Counted from the stretch's first letter, positions 16,179 to 25,197 are shown. The stretch: DNA of 64,000 nt from Rhizobium sp. RU33A (GCF_900156055.1 NZ_FTMQ01000002.1:682001-746000); one strand, 5' to 3'. The notes: generated by a model from the letters alone, not told the origin. A program made the numbers and translations.

Positions 16179-17000
16179 TCAGTTCTGGGACTGGCTCTGG
16201 CTCTGCGTCGCCTCGACCATCAGTTTGACCGTCAGGTCTTCGCCAGCGAGCCCGATGCGCATGCCGGAGACGGGGGCTGCATCGGCATAAGACAGGCCTG
16301 TTGCTATCCGGACGTATCGTGTGTCGGGGCAGTGGTTGTTGGCGGCGTCGAAACCGACCCAGCCGAGGCCCTGTAGATAGACTTCCGCCCAGGCATGGGT
16401 TGCCGTCTGCTCCAGCCGATCGTCCATCAGGAGATAGCCTGAGACATAGCGGGCCGGCAGGCTCAAGACCCGTGCCGCGCCGATGAAGGCATGGGCGTGG
16501 TCCTGGCAGACGCCGTGGCCGGCTTCCAGCGCCTGCTCGGCAGTGGTTTCCGTGCCGGTCGTTCCTGTTTCATAGGCGACCTGTGTGTTGAGTTTGCCCA
16601 TCAGGTCATGCATCTTCGCCAGTTCGTCGTCGCCCGACAGGCTGCGGGCGAGCTCGCGGATGAGCTTGCCCGGTTTGGTGAGGGGCGTATCACGCAGATA
16701 GAGCCAGAGCGGCACGTAGCCTTGATGCGGGCCGAAGACGCCGGCCCGGTCTTCTGTTTCGACCTCGCCCGAAGCGACGATGTGAACGCTGTTGCTATCG
16801 CCTTCGGTGGAGACGAGGTGTGTGTGGTTGCCGAACTGATCTTTGAAACCCGCTTCGACCTTCGCGCCATCGACGACGATATTCCACGACAGCACCTTCT
16901 GGCTCGGGCCATCCTGTGGGCTCAGTCGCAGGCGCTGCAAAGAGTACTGAACGGGATCGTCGTAGCGATACTCGGTGGTGTGGGTAATCCGGAGACGCAT
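16179..17000 (-). CDS. transglutaminase-like cysteine protease family protein
   Basis: A 273-residue protein with an N-terminal beta domain (MRLRITHTTEYRYDDPV) and a transglutaminase fold. The catalytic triad is visible as Cys in AGHGVCQDHAHAF, His in THAWAEVYL and Asp in GFDAANN. Start 17000 is chosen because the family begins exactly with this strand motif; longer frames add unrelated residues. It follows the alpha-E gene by 14 bp and is the last gene of a conserved three-gene operon (ATP-grasp, alpha-E, transglutaminase). That set is widespread in proteobacteria and proposed from comparative genomics to make or break peptide-like bonds, with the actual substrate unknown. Confidence 0.88.
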   Translation of the reverse strand: MRLRITHTTEYRYDDPVQYSLQRLRLSPQDGPSQKVLSWNIVVDGAKVEAGFKDQFGNHTHLVSTEGDSNSVHIVASGEVETEDRAGVFGPHQGYVPLWLYLRDTPLTKPGKLIRELARSLSGDDELAKMHDLMGKLNTQVAYETGTTGTETTAEQALEAGHGVCQDHAHAFIGAARVLSLPARYVSGYLLMDDRLEQTATHAWAEVYLQGLGWVGFDAANNHCPDTRYVRIATGLSYADAAPVSGMRIGLAGEDLTVKLMVEATQSQSQSQN

Positions 17001-17014
17001 GCGCTCAATCCTGC

Positions 17015-17962
17015 TCAACTGTAGAACCTGTAGCCCTCGGTGATCTCGCTGCCCAGCTTGTTGTTGAGGGCAATGAAATTGTCGAGGAACTCGTGCAGCC
17101 CCTGATCCATGATCTGATCTATGCTGGTCGTCCGAAGGGTGGCCAAGACCGTGTCGGCGGTGTCGTGTGCCGCGATGCGCTCGCCGTAGTCCTTGCCGAT
17201 GTAAACGAGATTGGAGACGATCTTCTCGTAGCAATAGGCAAGCGAGCGCGGCATCTGGCCGCTCAGAATCAGGAAGTCGGCAATGTTTGCCGCCTTGTAT
17301 TCCCCGTCATACACCCAGCGATAGGAGCGATGGGCGGAGACCGACCGCAGGATCGATTCCCACTGCATGTTGTCGAGCGAGGAGCCGACATGGGTGATCG
17401 CCGGCAGCAGCACGTAGTATTTCACATCGAGGATGCGGCTGGTGTTGTCGGCCCGCTCGATGAAGGTGCCGATGCGGGCGAAGTTGTAGAGCTCGTTTCT
17501 CAGCATCGAGCCGTGGAACGCACCGCGGATCAAGCCGGCGCGGCGCTTCACGGTGTCGATGACCTCGGGCAGGTCGGACGACTTCAGCTTGCGGGCGAGC
17601 ATCTGCTTCAATTCGATCCAGCATTCGTTGGTCGCTTCCCAGGTCTCACGGGTGAGCGCGGTTCGCACCATGCGGGCATTGTTGCGGCCAGCGTCGATGC
17701 AGGACATGACGCTCGACGGGTTGGCGGTATCGCGCAGCATGAAGTCGATGGCATCAGAGGCCGTTACCTTGCCGTGGCGTTCGGCAAACAGCGGCCGGAC
17801 GTCGGCGCTTTTCAGGACCGCGTCCCAATCCTCGTCCGAGGCGCCCGAGCGTGTGAGCGACATGCGCAGACCCGCATCGACGAGACGGGCGATGTTTTCG
17901 GCTCTCTCGATGTAGCGGAACATCCAGAAAAGACCGTTGGCAGTTCTTCCGAGCATGACCAT
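17015..17962 (-). CDS. alpha-E domain protein
   Basis: A 315-residue all-helical protein of the alpha-E (formerly DUF403) family, recognised by the opening MLGRTANGLFWMFRYIERAENIARL and by TFIERADNTSRILDVKY in the middle. No enzymatic motif is visible. Its start is one base after the ATP-grasp stop (TGA-C-ATG), which indicates translational coupling. It is always found with circularly permuted ATP-grasp and transglutaminase-like partners, as here, so it is probably an accessory or scaffold subunit of that system. Confidence 0.9.
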   Translation of the reverse strand: MVMLGRTANGLFWMFRYIERAENIARLVDAGLRMSLTRSGASDEDWDAVLKSADVRPLFAERHGKVTASDAIDFMLRDTANPSSVMSCIDAGRNNARMVRTALTRETWEATNECWIELKQMLARKLKSSDLPEVIDTVKRRAGLIRGAFHGSMLRNELYNFARIGTFIERADNTSRILDVKYYVLLPAITHVGSSLDNMQWESILRSVSAHRSYRWVYDGEYKAANIADFLILSGQMPRSLAYCYEKIVSNLVYIGKDYGERIAAHDTADTVLATLRTTSIDQIMDQGLHEFLDNFIALNNKLGSEITEGYRFYS

Positions 17963-17963
17963 G

Positions 17964-19382
17964 TCAGTCCTCCAGTACCCAGGTGTCCTTGGTGCCGCCG
18001 CCCTGGCTGGAATTGACCACGAGCGAACCCTGTTTGAGGGCCACGCGGGTCAAGCCGCCGGGGATGATCTGCACCTTGTCGGAGACAAGGACATAAGGAC
18101 GTAGGTCGACGTGGCGGGGCGCGATCCCCTTGTTGACGAGGATCGGAACGGTCGAGAGCGACAGCGTCGGCTGGGCGATGTAGTTGGAGGGGCGGGCTTT
18201 CAGCTTTTCGGCGAATTCGGCGCGCTCCTTCTTGGATGCCGTCGGGCCAACCAGCATGCCATAGCCGCCGGAGCCGTGGACTTCCTTGACCACCAGCTCT
18301 TCCAGGTGCTCGAGCACGTATTTCAGGCTGTCTGCTTCCGAACAGCGCCAGGTCGGCACGTTCTCGAGTAGCGCTTTGCGGCCGGTGTAGAATTCGACGA
18401 TCTCCGGCATGTAGGAATAGATCGCCTTGTCATCGCAGATGCCTGTGCCGGGCGCATTGGCGATGGTGATGTTGCCGGCGCGGTAGACATCCATGATGCC
18501 GGGAATGCCGAGCGCCGAATCGGGACGGAAGGTGAGCGGATCGAGGAAGTCGTCGTCGACGCGGCGATAGAGCACGTCGATGGCCTCGTAGCCGCGCGTG
18601 GTGCGCATCTTCACCTTGCCGTCGATGACACGCAGATCCGAGCCTTCGACCAGTTCGACCCCCATCATGTCGGCGAGGAAGGAGTGTTCGTAATAGGCGG
18701 AGTTATAGATACCGGGGGTGAGGACCGCGACACGCGGCTTGCCCTTGCAGCCGGGAGGGGCGAGCGATGCGAGCGACTGACGCAGCAGATAGGGATAGTC
18801 CTCGACGCGCTGGACCTTGTTGAGCTGAAAGAGCTCCGGGAACATCTGCATCATGGTTTCCCGGTTCTCCAGCATATAGGAGACGCCGGAGGGCGTGCGG
18901 GCATTGTCTTCGAGAACGTAGAACTGGTCTTCGCCAGTGCGCACGATATCGGTGCCGACGATGTGTGTGTAGACGCCACCCGGTGGGCGGAAACCAATCA
19001 TCTCAGGCAGAAAGGTAACGTTCTTCTCGATCAGTTGGCGCGGAATGCGGCCGGCCTTGATGATCTCCTGCTTGTGGTAGATGTCGTCCAGAAAGGCGTT
19101 GAGGGCGAGCACGCGCTGCTCGATCCCTTGGGCCAGCTTGCGCCACTCACGGCCGGAAATAATGCGCGGGATGATGTCGAAGGGGATCAGCTTTTCGGCG
19201 CTGTCGGCATGCCCATACACGGCGAAGGTGATGCCGGTTTTGCGGAAGATGTTTTCCGCATCTCGCGACTTCGCCAGAAGCCTTGCCGGATCCTGGCTGG
19301 AATACCAATCGAAGTAGTTCTGGTACGGTGCACGCGGATCGTTGTCCGCAGCGATCATTTCATCAAATGCCAATGGCGCCAT
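17964..19382 (-). CDS. circularly permuted type 2 ATP-grasp protein
   Basis: A 472-residue protein of the permuted ATP-grasp family (formerly DUF404/DUF407). Recognisable stretches are PYQNYFDWYSSQDP, the ATP-grasp nucleotide region FYVLEDNARTPSGVSYMLEN, and KEVHGSGGYGMLVGP toward the C-terminus, followed by the SSQGGGTKDTWVLED ending usual for the family. It probably uses ATP to form an amide or peptide-like bond. First gene of the operon with alpha-E and transglutaminase genes. Its promoter must lie in 19383-19757. Confidence 0.9.
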   Translation of the reverse strand: MAPLAFDEMIAADNDPRAPYQNYFDWYSSQDPARLLAKSRDAENIFRKTGITFAVYGHADSAEKLIPFDIIPRIISGREWRKLAQGIEQRVLALNAFLDDIYHKQEIIKAGRIPRQLIEKNVTFLPEMIGFRPPGGVYTHIVGTDIVRTGEDQFYVLEDNARTPSGVSYMLENRETMMQMFPELFQLNKVQRVEDYPYLLRQSLASLAPPGCKGKPRVAVLTPGIYNSAYYEHSFLADMMGVELVEGSDLRVIDGKVKMRTTRGYEAIDVLYRRVDDDFLDPLTFRPDSALGIPGIMDVYRAGNITIANAPGTGICDDKAIYSYMPEIVEFYTGRKALLENVPTWRCSEADSLKYVLEHLEELVVKEVHGSGGYGMLVGPTASKKERAEFAEKLKARPSNYIAQPTLSLSTVPILVNKGIAPRHVDLRPYVLVSDKVQIIPGGLTRVALKQGSLVVNSSQGGGTKDTWVLED

Positions 19383-19757
19383 CCCCTTTTTTGTTCATTT
19401 GAATACAACCAATTGGGCAATGCAAGGTCGTTCGCGGGCTCCGGTCGCATAATTAGAGCATGCCGCGTGTGATCGAGAATGGGGCAATCGCGTAAAGCCT
19501 GTGCAGGTTCCCGGCTATTTTGCGGATATTGGCGGCTCTACTCCCGCGTGATTTGGCATAACGTGAAATTCGGAAGGCATAATCTGCTCGCCACTGCCAA
19601 AAAAATAAGCAAGCAGGCTTGATAGATTTTTTCCGCAGATGGGCTTGAACGGAATTCACTGCTGCCTGCAGGAAAACTCTTTTGACCGCTGCCCGGTGCC
19701 GCAGTATCGAAGCTTTCCGCCGGCTGCTACGATCCGGTCCACGAAAGACAGTTCTCC
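19383..19757. other. 375 bp divergent intergenic region
   Basis: Lies between the ATP-grasp operon (minus) and the EamA gene (plus). Locally AT-richer stretches (about 19400-19420 and 19590-19640) are plausible promoter positions. A short minus-strand frame overlapping the EamA start has no family features or Shine-Dalgarno and is not called. No clear dyad or RNA gene was seen. Confidence 0.5.
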
Positions 19758-20654
19758 ATGACCCTTGCCCGGCTTGCGCCCGTCCTCTTCGTTCTCCTGT
19801 GGTCAACCGGCTGGATCTCCGCCAAATATGCGACATTCTTTGCTGATCCGCTGACGTTCCTCGTGGTGCGCTACGGCACGGCCGTCGTCCTCTTCTATCT
19901 TGTCTGTCGGATTGGCGGCGTCTCCTGGCCGAAAGAGAGGTCAGGTTGGCTGCATGCCATCGTATCCGGCATGTTCCTGCACGGCCTTTATCTCGGCATG
20001 GTCTGGTGGGCGATCGGGCAGGGGGTGCCCGCGGCCCTTTCGGGGATCATTGCCGGCCTTCAGCCGCTGATGACCGGGATCGCCGCGGCCTTTCTCGTCG
20101 GCGAGAACCTGAATGCCTGGCAAAGGGCGGGCCTCGTGATCGGTTTCCTCGGTGTGGCCATCGCCGTCTTGCCGAAGGTGCTGATCATTGATGCCTCGAG
20201 CATTCCGGCCTATGCGGTTGCGGTGAACGTGCTCGCCATGGCCTGCGTGACCGCCGGCACGCTCTACCAAAAGCGTTTCGTCAAAGAGGGCGACCTCCGG
20301 TCGGTGGCGACGCTGCAATATGTCGGAGCGCTGATCGTCACCATTCCGGCGGCCGTCGCTCTGGAAAACCTCCGAATCGACTGGAGCCTCGGTTTCTTCG
20401 CCACGCTCGCCTGGTCGGTGGTCGGCATCTCGATGGGGGCTGTTGCGCTGCTGCTCTACCTTATCCGTCGCGGGGACGTGTCGAAGGCGGCGTCGCTGAT
20501 CTATCTCGTGCCGCCGCTCGCAGCGCTCGAAGCTGCGATCGCCTTTGGCGAAGAGCTTACCGTGCCAATGATGATCGGCACCTGCGTGGTCATGGTCGGG
20601 GTCTATCTGATCAACCGCAAGAGCGCGGCCGAGCCGATCATCGTCAAAGACTGA
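19758..20654 (+). CDS. EamA/DMT-family transporter
   Basis: Inner-membrane protein of 298 residues with ten hydrophobic segments arranged as two EamA repeats: the first opens with APVLFVLLWSTGWISAKY, and the second contains YLIRRGDVSKAASLIYLVPP and AFGEELTVPMMIGTCVVM, both classic for drug/metabolite transporters. The start follows a purine-poor leader, but it matches the family N-terminus. It stands alone, convergent with the helicase gene across a shared terminator. The substrate is unknown. Confidence 0.88.
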   Translation: MTLARLAPVLFVLLWSTGWISAKYATFFADPLTFLVVRYGTAVVLFYLVCRIGGVSWPKERSGWLHAIVSGMFLHGLYLGMVWWAIGQGVPAALSGIIAGLQPLMTGIAAAFLVGENLNAWQRAGLVIGFLGVAIAVLPKVLIIDASSIPAYAVAVNVLAMACVTAGTLYQKRFVKEGDLRSVATLQYVGALIVTIPAAVALENLRIDWSLGFFATLAWSVVGISMGAVALLLYLIRRGDVSKAASLIYLVPPLAALEAAIAFGEELTVPMMIGTCVVMVGVYLINRKSAAEPIIVKD

Positions 20655-20662
20655 TCATACGA

Positions 20663-20692
20663 AAAATGGCGCGGTGGGGACCGCGCCATTTT
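20663..20692. terminator. bidirectional terminator between EamA and helicase genes
   Basis: A 12 bp perfect stem (AAAATGGCGCGG with CCGCGCCATTTT, loop TGGGGA) has A and T runs at both ends, so it can act in both directions between two convergent genes. Confidence 0.92.
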
Positions 20693-20722
20693 GACTGTCA
20701 AGGTTTTGCGCGAGCGCGAAAC

Positions 20723-22132
20723 TCAGGCTTCGCGACGACGTCCGCCGGCAGTGCCCGAGCGGGCCGGACGGCCCTGGCCGCCATTGCCGGGACGACCCTG
20801 GCCGCCATTGGCGCTGCGGTTCTGTCCGCCGCCATTGCCACCCTTGCGGTGACCGGATTTGGCGGGACGACCGTCAGCCTTGGCACCGCCTTCGGACTTG
20901 CCGCGACCCTGGCCGGGTGCCTGATGGTTGCGGTTGTTGCCGCCGCCACCGCCGCCAGCGCGACGCTGCGGACGGGCCGGGCGTGCGAGGTTTGCCGGCG
21001 GTTCACCAGAGGCGACCGGAATGTCGATGCCCATCAGCTTTTCGACGTCGCGCAGCAGACGACCTTCATCGGGACCGCAGAACGCAATCGCAATGCCGTC
21101 GCGGCCGGCACGGGCCGTACGGCCGATGCGGTGGACGTAGGCATCCGGGACTTCCGGCAGATCGTAGTTGAAGACGTGGGATACGGCCGGGATGTCGATG
21201 CCGCGGGCGGCAACGTCGGTGGCGATCAGCGTCTTGATCTCGCCGTCACGGAAACCCTTCAAGGCGCGCTCGCGCTGGCCCTGGCTCTTGTTGCCATGGA
21301 TCGAGGCGACCGAGTAACCGGTGGCGTCGAGGTGCTTCATCAGCTTTTCCGCGCCGTGCTTGGTGCGCAGGAAGACGATGGAGCGGCCATCCGGGTTGTC
21401 GTTGAGGATCTTCTTCAGCATCTCCGTCTTGGCGTTCTGGCCGGCGACGAAATGCACGTGCTGTTCGACCTTGTCGGCAGCCTTGCCCGGAGGGGACACG
21501 GCAACCTTGATCGGGTCGGTCAGGAAGCTTGATGCGAGATCGGCGATTGCCGAGGGCATGGTGGCCGAGAACAGAAGCGTCTGGCGCTTCGGCGGGACCA
21601 TCTTCGAGATCTTGCGCAGGTCATGGATAAAGCCGAGGTCCAGCATCTGGTCGGCTTCGTCGAGAACGAGGTAGCGCACGGCGCGCAGCGAGATCGCGTT
21701 GCGGGCGATCAGGTCAAGCAGGCGGCCCGGGGTGGCGACGAGGATGTCGGTGCCCTTTTCGAGCTGCAGCTGCTGCTTGCCGATCGAGGCGCCACCGACG
21801 ACCTGGTTGATCTTCAGCGGCAGGCGACGCAGGTAGCTGCGCAGGTTGTCGCCGATCTGGTTCACCAGTTCGCGGGTCGGGGCAAGAATGAGTGCACGGG
21901 TGGTGCGGTTGTCGGGACGCTTCTCATCCTTGAGGAGCATCTCGATCATCGGCAGGCCGAAGGCGGCTGTCTTGCCGGTGCCGGTCTGTGCGAGACCGAT
22001 CAGGTCACGACCGCCGAGAACGACGGGGATACCCTTCTCCTGGATCGGAGTGGGGGTCGTGAAGCCGAGCGTCGTCAGCGTCGCGACGATATTCTTGGAG
22101 AGGCCAAGATCATCGAAAGTTGTCAAAGTCAT
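20723..22132 (-). CDS. DEAD-box RNA helicase, RhlE-like
   Basis: ATP-dependent RNA helicase of 469 residues. All core motifs are present in order: Q-motif TPTPIQEKGIP, Walker A AQTGTGKTAAF, PTRELVNQIG, TPGRLL, VLDEADQMLDLGF, SATMP, IVFLRTKHGAEKL, TDVAARGIDIP and HRIGRTARAGRDG. The last ~85 residues are a low-complexity basic Gly/Arg/Asn-rich tail with short near-repeats of GGQGRPGNGG type, as in RhlE proteins that bind RNA non-specifically. The start at 22132 (MTLTTFDDLGL) matches the family, although its AAAGG purine run is only one or two bases from the ATG. The 275 bp upstream could hold a long leader. Confidence 0.92.
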   Translation of the reverse strand: MTLTTFDDLGLSKNIVATLTTLGFTTPTPIQEKGIPVVLGGRDLIGLAQTGTGKTAAFGLPMIEMLLKDEKRPDNRTTRALILAPTRELVNQIGDNLRSYLRRLPLKINQVVGGASIGKQQLQLEKGTDILVATPGRLLDLIARNAISLRAVRYLVLDEADQMLDLGFIHDLRKISKMVPPKRQTLLFSATMPSAIADLASSFLTDPIKVAVSPPGKAADKVEQHVHFVAGQNAKTEMLKKILNDNPDGRSIVFLRTKHGAEKLMKHLDATGYSVASIHGNKSQGQRERALKGFRDGEIKTLIATDVAARGIDIPAVSHVFNYDLPEVPDAYVHRIGRTARAGRDGIAIAFCGPDEGRLLRDVEKLMGIDIPVASGEPPANLARPARPQRRAGGGGGGNNRNHQAPGQGRGKSEGGAKADGRPAKSGHRKGGNGGGQNRSANGGQGRPGNGGQGRPARSGTAGGRRREA

Positions 22133-22230
22133 ACCTTTCGGGGCGCCAAATGCACAAACCCCGGAACGCGTTCTTCGCGAGCCGGTTGGCATTGGCGTCA
22201 AGAACCCCGCGTGATTTGGGAACTTGTAAG

Positions 22231-22250
22231 TTGGAAAAAAAGCTTTCCAA
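22231..22250 (-). other. small hairpin in the leader region of the helicase gene
   Basis: TTGGAAA and TTTCCAA, seven bases each, flank AAAAGC about 100 bp upstream of the helicase start. It may be part of a structured 5' leader; nothing shows a function. The remainder of 22133-22407 has no clear element. Confidence 0.3.
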
Positions 22251-22407
22251 GCGCATCGGCGGAATGTCCGCCCGGATGTCATGCGCCTTATCCTTCGTCG
22301 CGTCTCAGTTGTCGCTGGGCACGCTCACGCGGCGGCCGGAAGGTAAAAGCTGACCTGCTAATGATCCCTTTTGCCTGAGAAGTCAAGTGCAATGCACAAA
22401 TCCGCGC

Positions 22408-23751
22408 TCAGAAGTGGAGCTCCACTTCTAGTCCACCCGTCTCTCGATTGCGAAGCTTGATCTCCAAACCGTAGACCTCGACGATCTCCTGAACGATGGA
22501 AAGGCCGAGCCCATGGCCTGGTGTCTGCAGGTCGAGGCGCAGGCCGCGCGTGCTCAACTGATCGAGCATGCCATCGGCGACACCCGGGCCATCATCACAT
22601 ATCGTCAGGACACGGCCCTTAGCGTCTGACCGCGCAGCGATTAGGACGCTGGTTCTCGCCCATTTTGCGGCATTTTCCAGGATGTTGCCCAGCAGTTCGC
22701 CGAGATCCTGTCGGTCCAGCGGAACCTTGATGTCGTCCCGGATGTCCATAATCCAATCAAGGTGCTCACCATTCGGCGTGCGGCGCAGCGTGCGGACGAT
22801 GCTGGCGACAGTCGGCGCAATGAAGCTGTCATCTCGGCGAACGGTGCGATTGGTGGCGATCCGGCTCAGCGTCAACTCACGCTGGACATGCGCCTCCATG
22901 ACCTGGGCAATGTGGGCCAGTTCTCCTCCGAGGTCGCTGTCGCCCCGTTCAATCAGCGTTTGCGCGTCGTTCGACAGAACGGTGAGCGGAGTCTTCAGGC
23001 CATGGGCGAGGTCGGCTGCGCGCGCGCGGGCTTTGTCGATGGCGCGCTGCTGCTCATCGAGCAAGCGGTTCAAGGCCTCGACCGTGGCATCGAGCTCTGT
23101 CGGAAACTGCCCTTCCAACCGCTCGGCCTGTCGACTTCTGACCCGATGTAGTCCCCGATTGAGCCGGGCGAGGGGTCTCAGGCCGACAGTCAGCTGTAGC
23201 AGTGACAGGCCAACGAGCAGAATTGCGAGGATAGCCAGATAGGGAATGATATCGACCGTGAAGGCTCTGCTGGCCGCCACCAGCCCTGCTGTATCGATGG
23301 CGACGACTGTTCGCACAATCCGTGTGTCGGATCCGGTGCCGAAGCTGACGACACGCTCATGCGCAAGCAGCACGGTGTCCTCAGGGCCGGAGAGGGTGTA
23401 CTGCCGCTGCACACCGGGATCAGCTTCAGCGGCCGGCAGGGCCAATTCCGTGTCCCAGAGCGAGGGCGAACGCAGGAGTGCGCCGCGTTCGTCGGTGACC
23501 TGCCAATACAAACCGCCCAGAGGTTCCTGGAAACGTGAGTCTTGCGCCCTCTCACTCAGGGAAAGCGCGCCTTGCGGCGTCAGCCGAAGGTTGCCGATCA
23601 CCTCTACTGTGTGGCGATCCAGTTCTTCGACAACGCGCCGCTCGAGACTGCGACCGAACAGATCCACAAAAACAAGCCCTGCCAGGAAGAGTAGCAGTCC
23701 GACGCTGACGAGCGAAAGGACAACAAACCGCGCCCGGATCGAGCGCATCAT
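22408..23751 (-). CDS. sensor histidine kinase (PhoQ/FeuQ-like)
   Basis: Inner-membrane kinase of 447 residues. A transmembrane segment (about 10-30), a periplasmic sensor region, a second transmembrane segment near 170-190 and a HAMP-like linker are followed by the H-box ADLAHGLKTPLTVLSN, whose HGLKTP variant is typical of PhoQ-like kinases. The N-box (LGNILENAAKWA) and G-boxes (CDDGPGV, GHGLGLSIVQEIVE) are intact. Its ATG overlaps the response-regulator stop by 4 bp (ATGA), so the pair is translationally coupled. PepSY proteins on both sides of the promoter suggest the ligand or modulator is a small periplasmic protein. Confidence 0.9.
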   Translation of the reverse strand: MMRSIRARFVVLSLVSVGLLLFLAGLVFVDLFGRSLERRVVEELDRHTVEVIGNLRLTPQGALSLSERAQDSRFQEPLGGLYWQVTDERGALLRSPSLWDTELALPAAEADPGVQRQYTLSGPEDTVLLAHERVVSFGTGSDTRIVRTVVAIDTAGLVAASRAFTVDIIPYLAILAILLVGLSLLQLTVGLRPLARLNRGLHRVRSRQAERLEGQFPTELDATVEALNRLLDEQQRAIDKARARAADLAHGLKTPLTVLSNDAQTLIERGDSDLGGELAHIAQVMEAHVQRELTLSRIATNRTVRRDDSFIAPTVASIVRTLRRTPNGEHLDWIMDIRDDIKVPLDRQDLGELLGNILENAAKWARTSVLIAARSDAKGRVLTICDDGPGVADGMLDQLSTRGLRLDLQTPGHGLGLSIVQEIVEVYGLEIKLRNRETGGLEVELHF

Positions 23752-24410
23752 GTCGCCCCACCGATCCGATATCCATAGCCGCGCTTCGTTGTAACCACAT
23801 CACGACCCAGCTTGCGCCTGATACGCCCGACCAGAACCTCGATCGAATTGCTGTCGCGCTCAAAGTCCTGGGCGTAAAGCTGCTCGGTCAGTTCGGCCTG
23901 TGACACGTGGCGATCGGCGTTCAGCGCCAGATGGCTGAGAAAGCGATACTCCATCGGTGTCAGATCGACCGGGAGCCCTGACTGGCTGACCGACTTGGTG
24001 CGGATGTCGATCGTGATGTCGCCGAAATCGAAAACCGCCGAGGCATGCCCTGCGCTTCGCCGGACGATCGCTCGCAGCCGGGCAAGCAGTTCCGGTATCT
24101 GGAATGGTTTCGGCAGATAGTCGTCTGCACCGGCATCAATGCCTTCGACCTTCTCCTGCCACGTGCCGCGTGCCGTCAGGATGAGGACCGGCATGGTGCG
24201 GCCCTCCGCCCGCCAGCGTCGCAGGATCGACAGGCCATCCAGACCGGGAAGGCCGAGATCCAGGATCACGGCGGTGAATTCTTCCTCCATTCCGGAAAAC
24301 AGGCCAGCCTCCCCATCGCACTCATGCAGGACCGTATATCCGGCTCGTTCGAGATGCAGGGAGACATCACGTGCAATGCGTGGGTCGTCTTCGACAAGGA
24401 GGATGCGCAT
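23748..24410 (-). CDS. OmpR/PhoB-family response regulator (PhoP/FeuP-like)
   Basis: A 220-residue DNA-binding regulator. The receiver domain has the acidic pocket (VEDDPRIA), phospho-Asp in VILDLGLPGLDG, the Thr/Ala switch in LILTARGTW and Lys in YLPKPF. The C-terminal winged helix has LTPMEYRFLSHLA and the ERDSNSIEVLVGRIRRKLG recognition region. It begins one base inside the end of the PepSY gene upstream and overlaps the kinase gene downstream. The tandem GCTGAC repeats in the divergent promoter at 24780-24796 have the spacing expected for this regulator family. Confidence 0.93.
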   Translation of the reverse strand: MRILLVEDDPRIARDVSLHLERAGYTVLHECDGEAGLFSGMEEEFTAVILDLGLPGLDGLSILRRWRAEGRTMPVLILTARGTWQEKVEGIDAGADDYLPKPFQIPELLARLRAIVRRSAGHASAVFDFGDITIDIRTKSVSQSGLPVDLTPMEYRFLSHLALNADRHVSQAELTEQLYAQDFERDSNSIEVLVGRIRRKLGRDVVTTKRGYGYRIGGAT

Positions 24411-24757
24411 CAGTCTTCGTCTATCTCCAGGATCCGGCCTTCTGCCGCGTCCACCTCGACTTCCACCACGAGGCCCCTTGGGGTCAGGACACGAAACTCA
24501 TAGATAAGCCGGTCGTCGTCTTCGTCCAGTTCGGTATCGATGATCCGGCCGGGAACCCGTGCAGTCACGATGCTGCGGAGCTCAGACAGGGACAGGATCT
24601 CGCCGCGCTCCACGGCGTCGCGCAGCTTGTCACGCAGCTTTTCGTCGTCGTCATCGGCGAAGACCTGCTTTGCGCCTGGCACGAGCAGCGCAGAACAGAG
24701 CAGGGCGACGGCAAGGGCACGAGAGCGGTTCAGGAATGTGGGCGCGCGGATACTCAT
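24410..24757 (-). CDS. periplasmic PepSY-domain protein
   Basis: A 115-residue exported protein. Residues 1-35 form a signal peptide (basic start, ALAVALLCSALLVPGA, cleavage near VFA-DDDD). The mature part carries a single PepSY-like fold: LSELRSIVTARVPGRIIDTELD, then YEFRVLTPRG and EVEVDAAEGRILEIDED. It is first in the operon with the response regulator and kinase, overlapping the next gene by one base. A small periplasmic protein in such an operon may modulate the kinase, as described for FeuN in Sinorhizobium meliloti; whether this is the same protein is not known. Confidence 0.85.
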   Translation of the reverse strand: MSIRAPTFLNRSRALAVALLCSALLVPGAKQVFADDDDEKLRDKLRDAVERGEILSLSELRSIVTARVPGRIIDTELDEDDDRLIYEFRVLTPRGLVVEVEVDAAEGRILEIDED

Positions 24758-24779
24758 AGGCGGAGTTTAGCCGTGTGAA

Positions 24780-24808
24780 GCTGACGATTGGCTGACATCC
24801 GGCGTCAG
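24780..24808. promoter_or_regulatory. tandem GCTGAC half-sites 11 bp apart, candidate response-regulator box
   Basis: GCTGAC occurs at 24780-24785 and 24791-24796, an exact 11 bp step, with an inverted GTCAG at 24804-24808. OmpR/PhoB-type regulators bind tandem half-sites about one helical turn apart. The position between two divergent PepSY genes fits autoregulation of the system. Confidence 0.45.
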
Positions 24809-24892
24809 TTATCACTCAGGCAGCGTCTTCTACCTTCACGGCATGGTTCGAGCGACACGCGGACCTGTTGAATGAAAACAAAGGAGACAACC

Positions 24893-25168
24893 ATGAAGAT
24901 CTTGATCGCCGCATCCACATTTGCCGTCCTCGCAAGCGCGGGCTTCGTTCATGCCGATGATGACGACCGTCGCTGCCGCCTCGGCACTGGCGAAGTGCGC
25001 CTTTCGCTTGCCGAAATCGAGAAGAGAGCGGCGGCAGAGGGCATCGAGACGCGCGAAATCGAGCTCGATGACGGTTGCTGGGAGGTCAAGGGTGTCCGCG
25101 ACGGCTTGCGGGTCGAGGCTGTCTACCATCCCGTCACCGGTGCGTTGCTGGCTCATCACGACGACTGA
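24893..25168 (+). CDS. small periplasmic PepSY-like protein
   Basis: A 91-residue exported protein divergent from the two-component operon. The signal peptide MKILIAASTFAVLASAGFVHA precedes an acidic start (DDDDRRCR). The rest is one PepSY_2-like unit: LSLAEIEKRAAAEGIETREIE, then CWEVKGVRDGLRVEAVYHPVTG. Two cysteines in the mature part could form a disulfide. ATG 24893 is chosen because AAGGAG lies 7 bases upstream; an earlier ATG at 24872 would put residues before the signal peptide. It is probably a target of, or ligand for, the adjacent two-component system. Confidence 0.83.
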   Translation: MKILIAASTFAVLASAGFVHADDDDRRCRLGTGEVRLSLAEIEKRAAAEGIETREIELDDGCWEVKGVRDGLRVEAVYHPVTGALLAHHDD

Positions 25169-25197
25169 GCCAGCTTTTCGGAAGCCTGACATTAATG

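Noticed and set aside
19453..19836. A 127-codon minus-strand frame over the EamA start
   Set aside because: Overlaps a clear transporter start and is Arg/Ser-rich without motifs.
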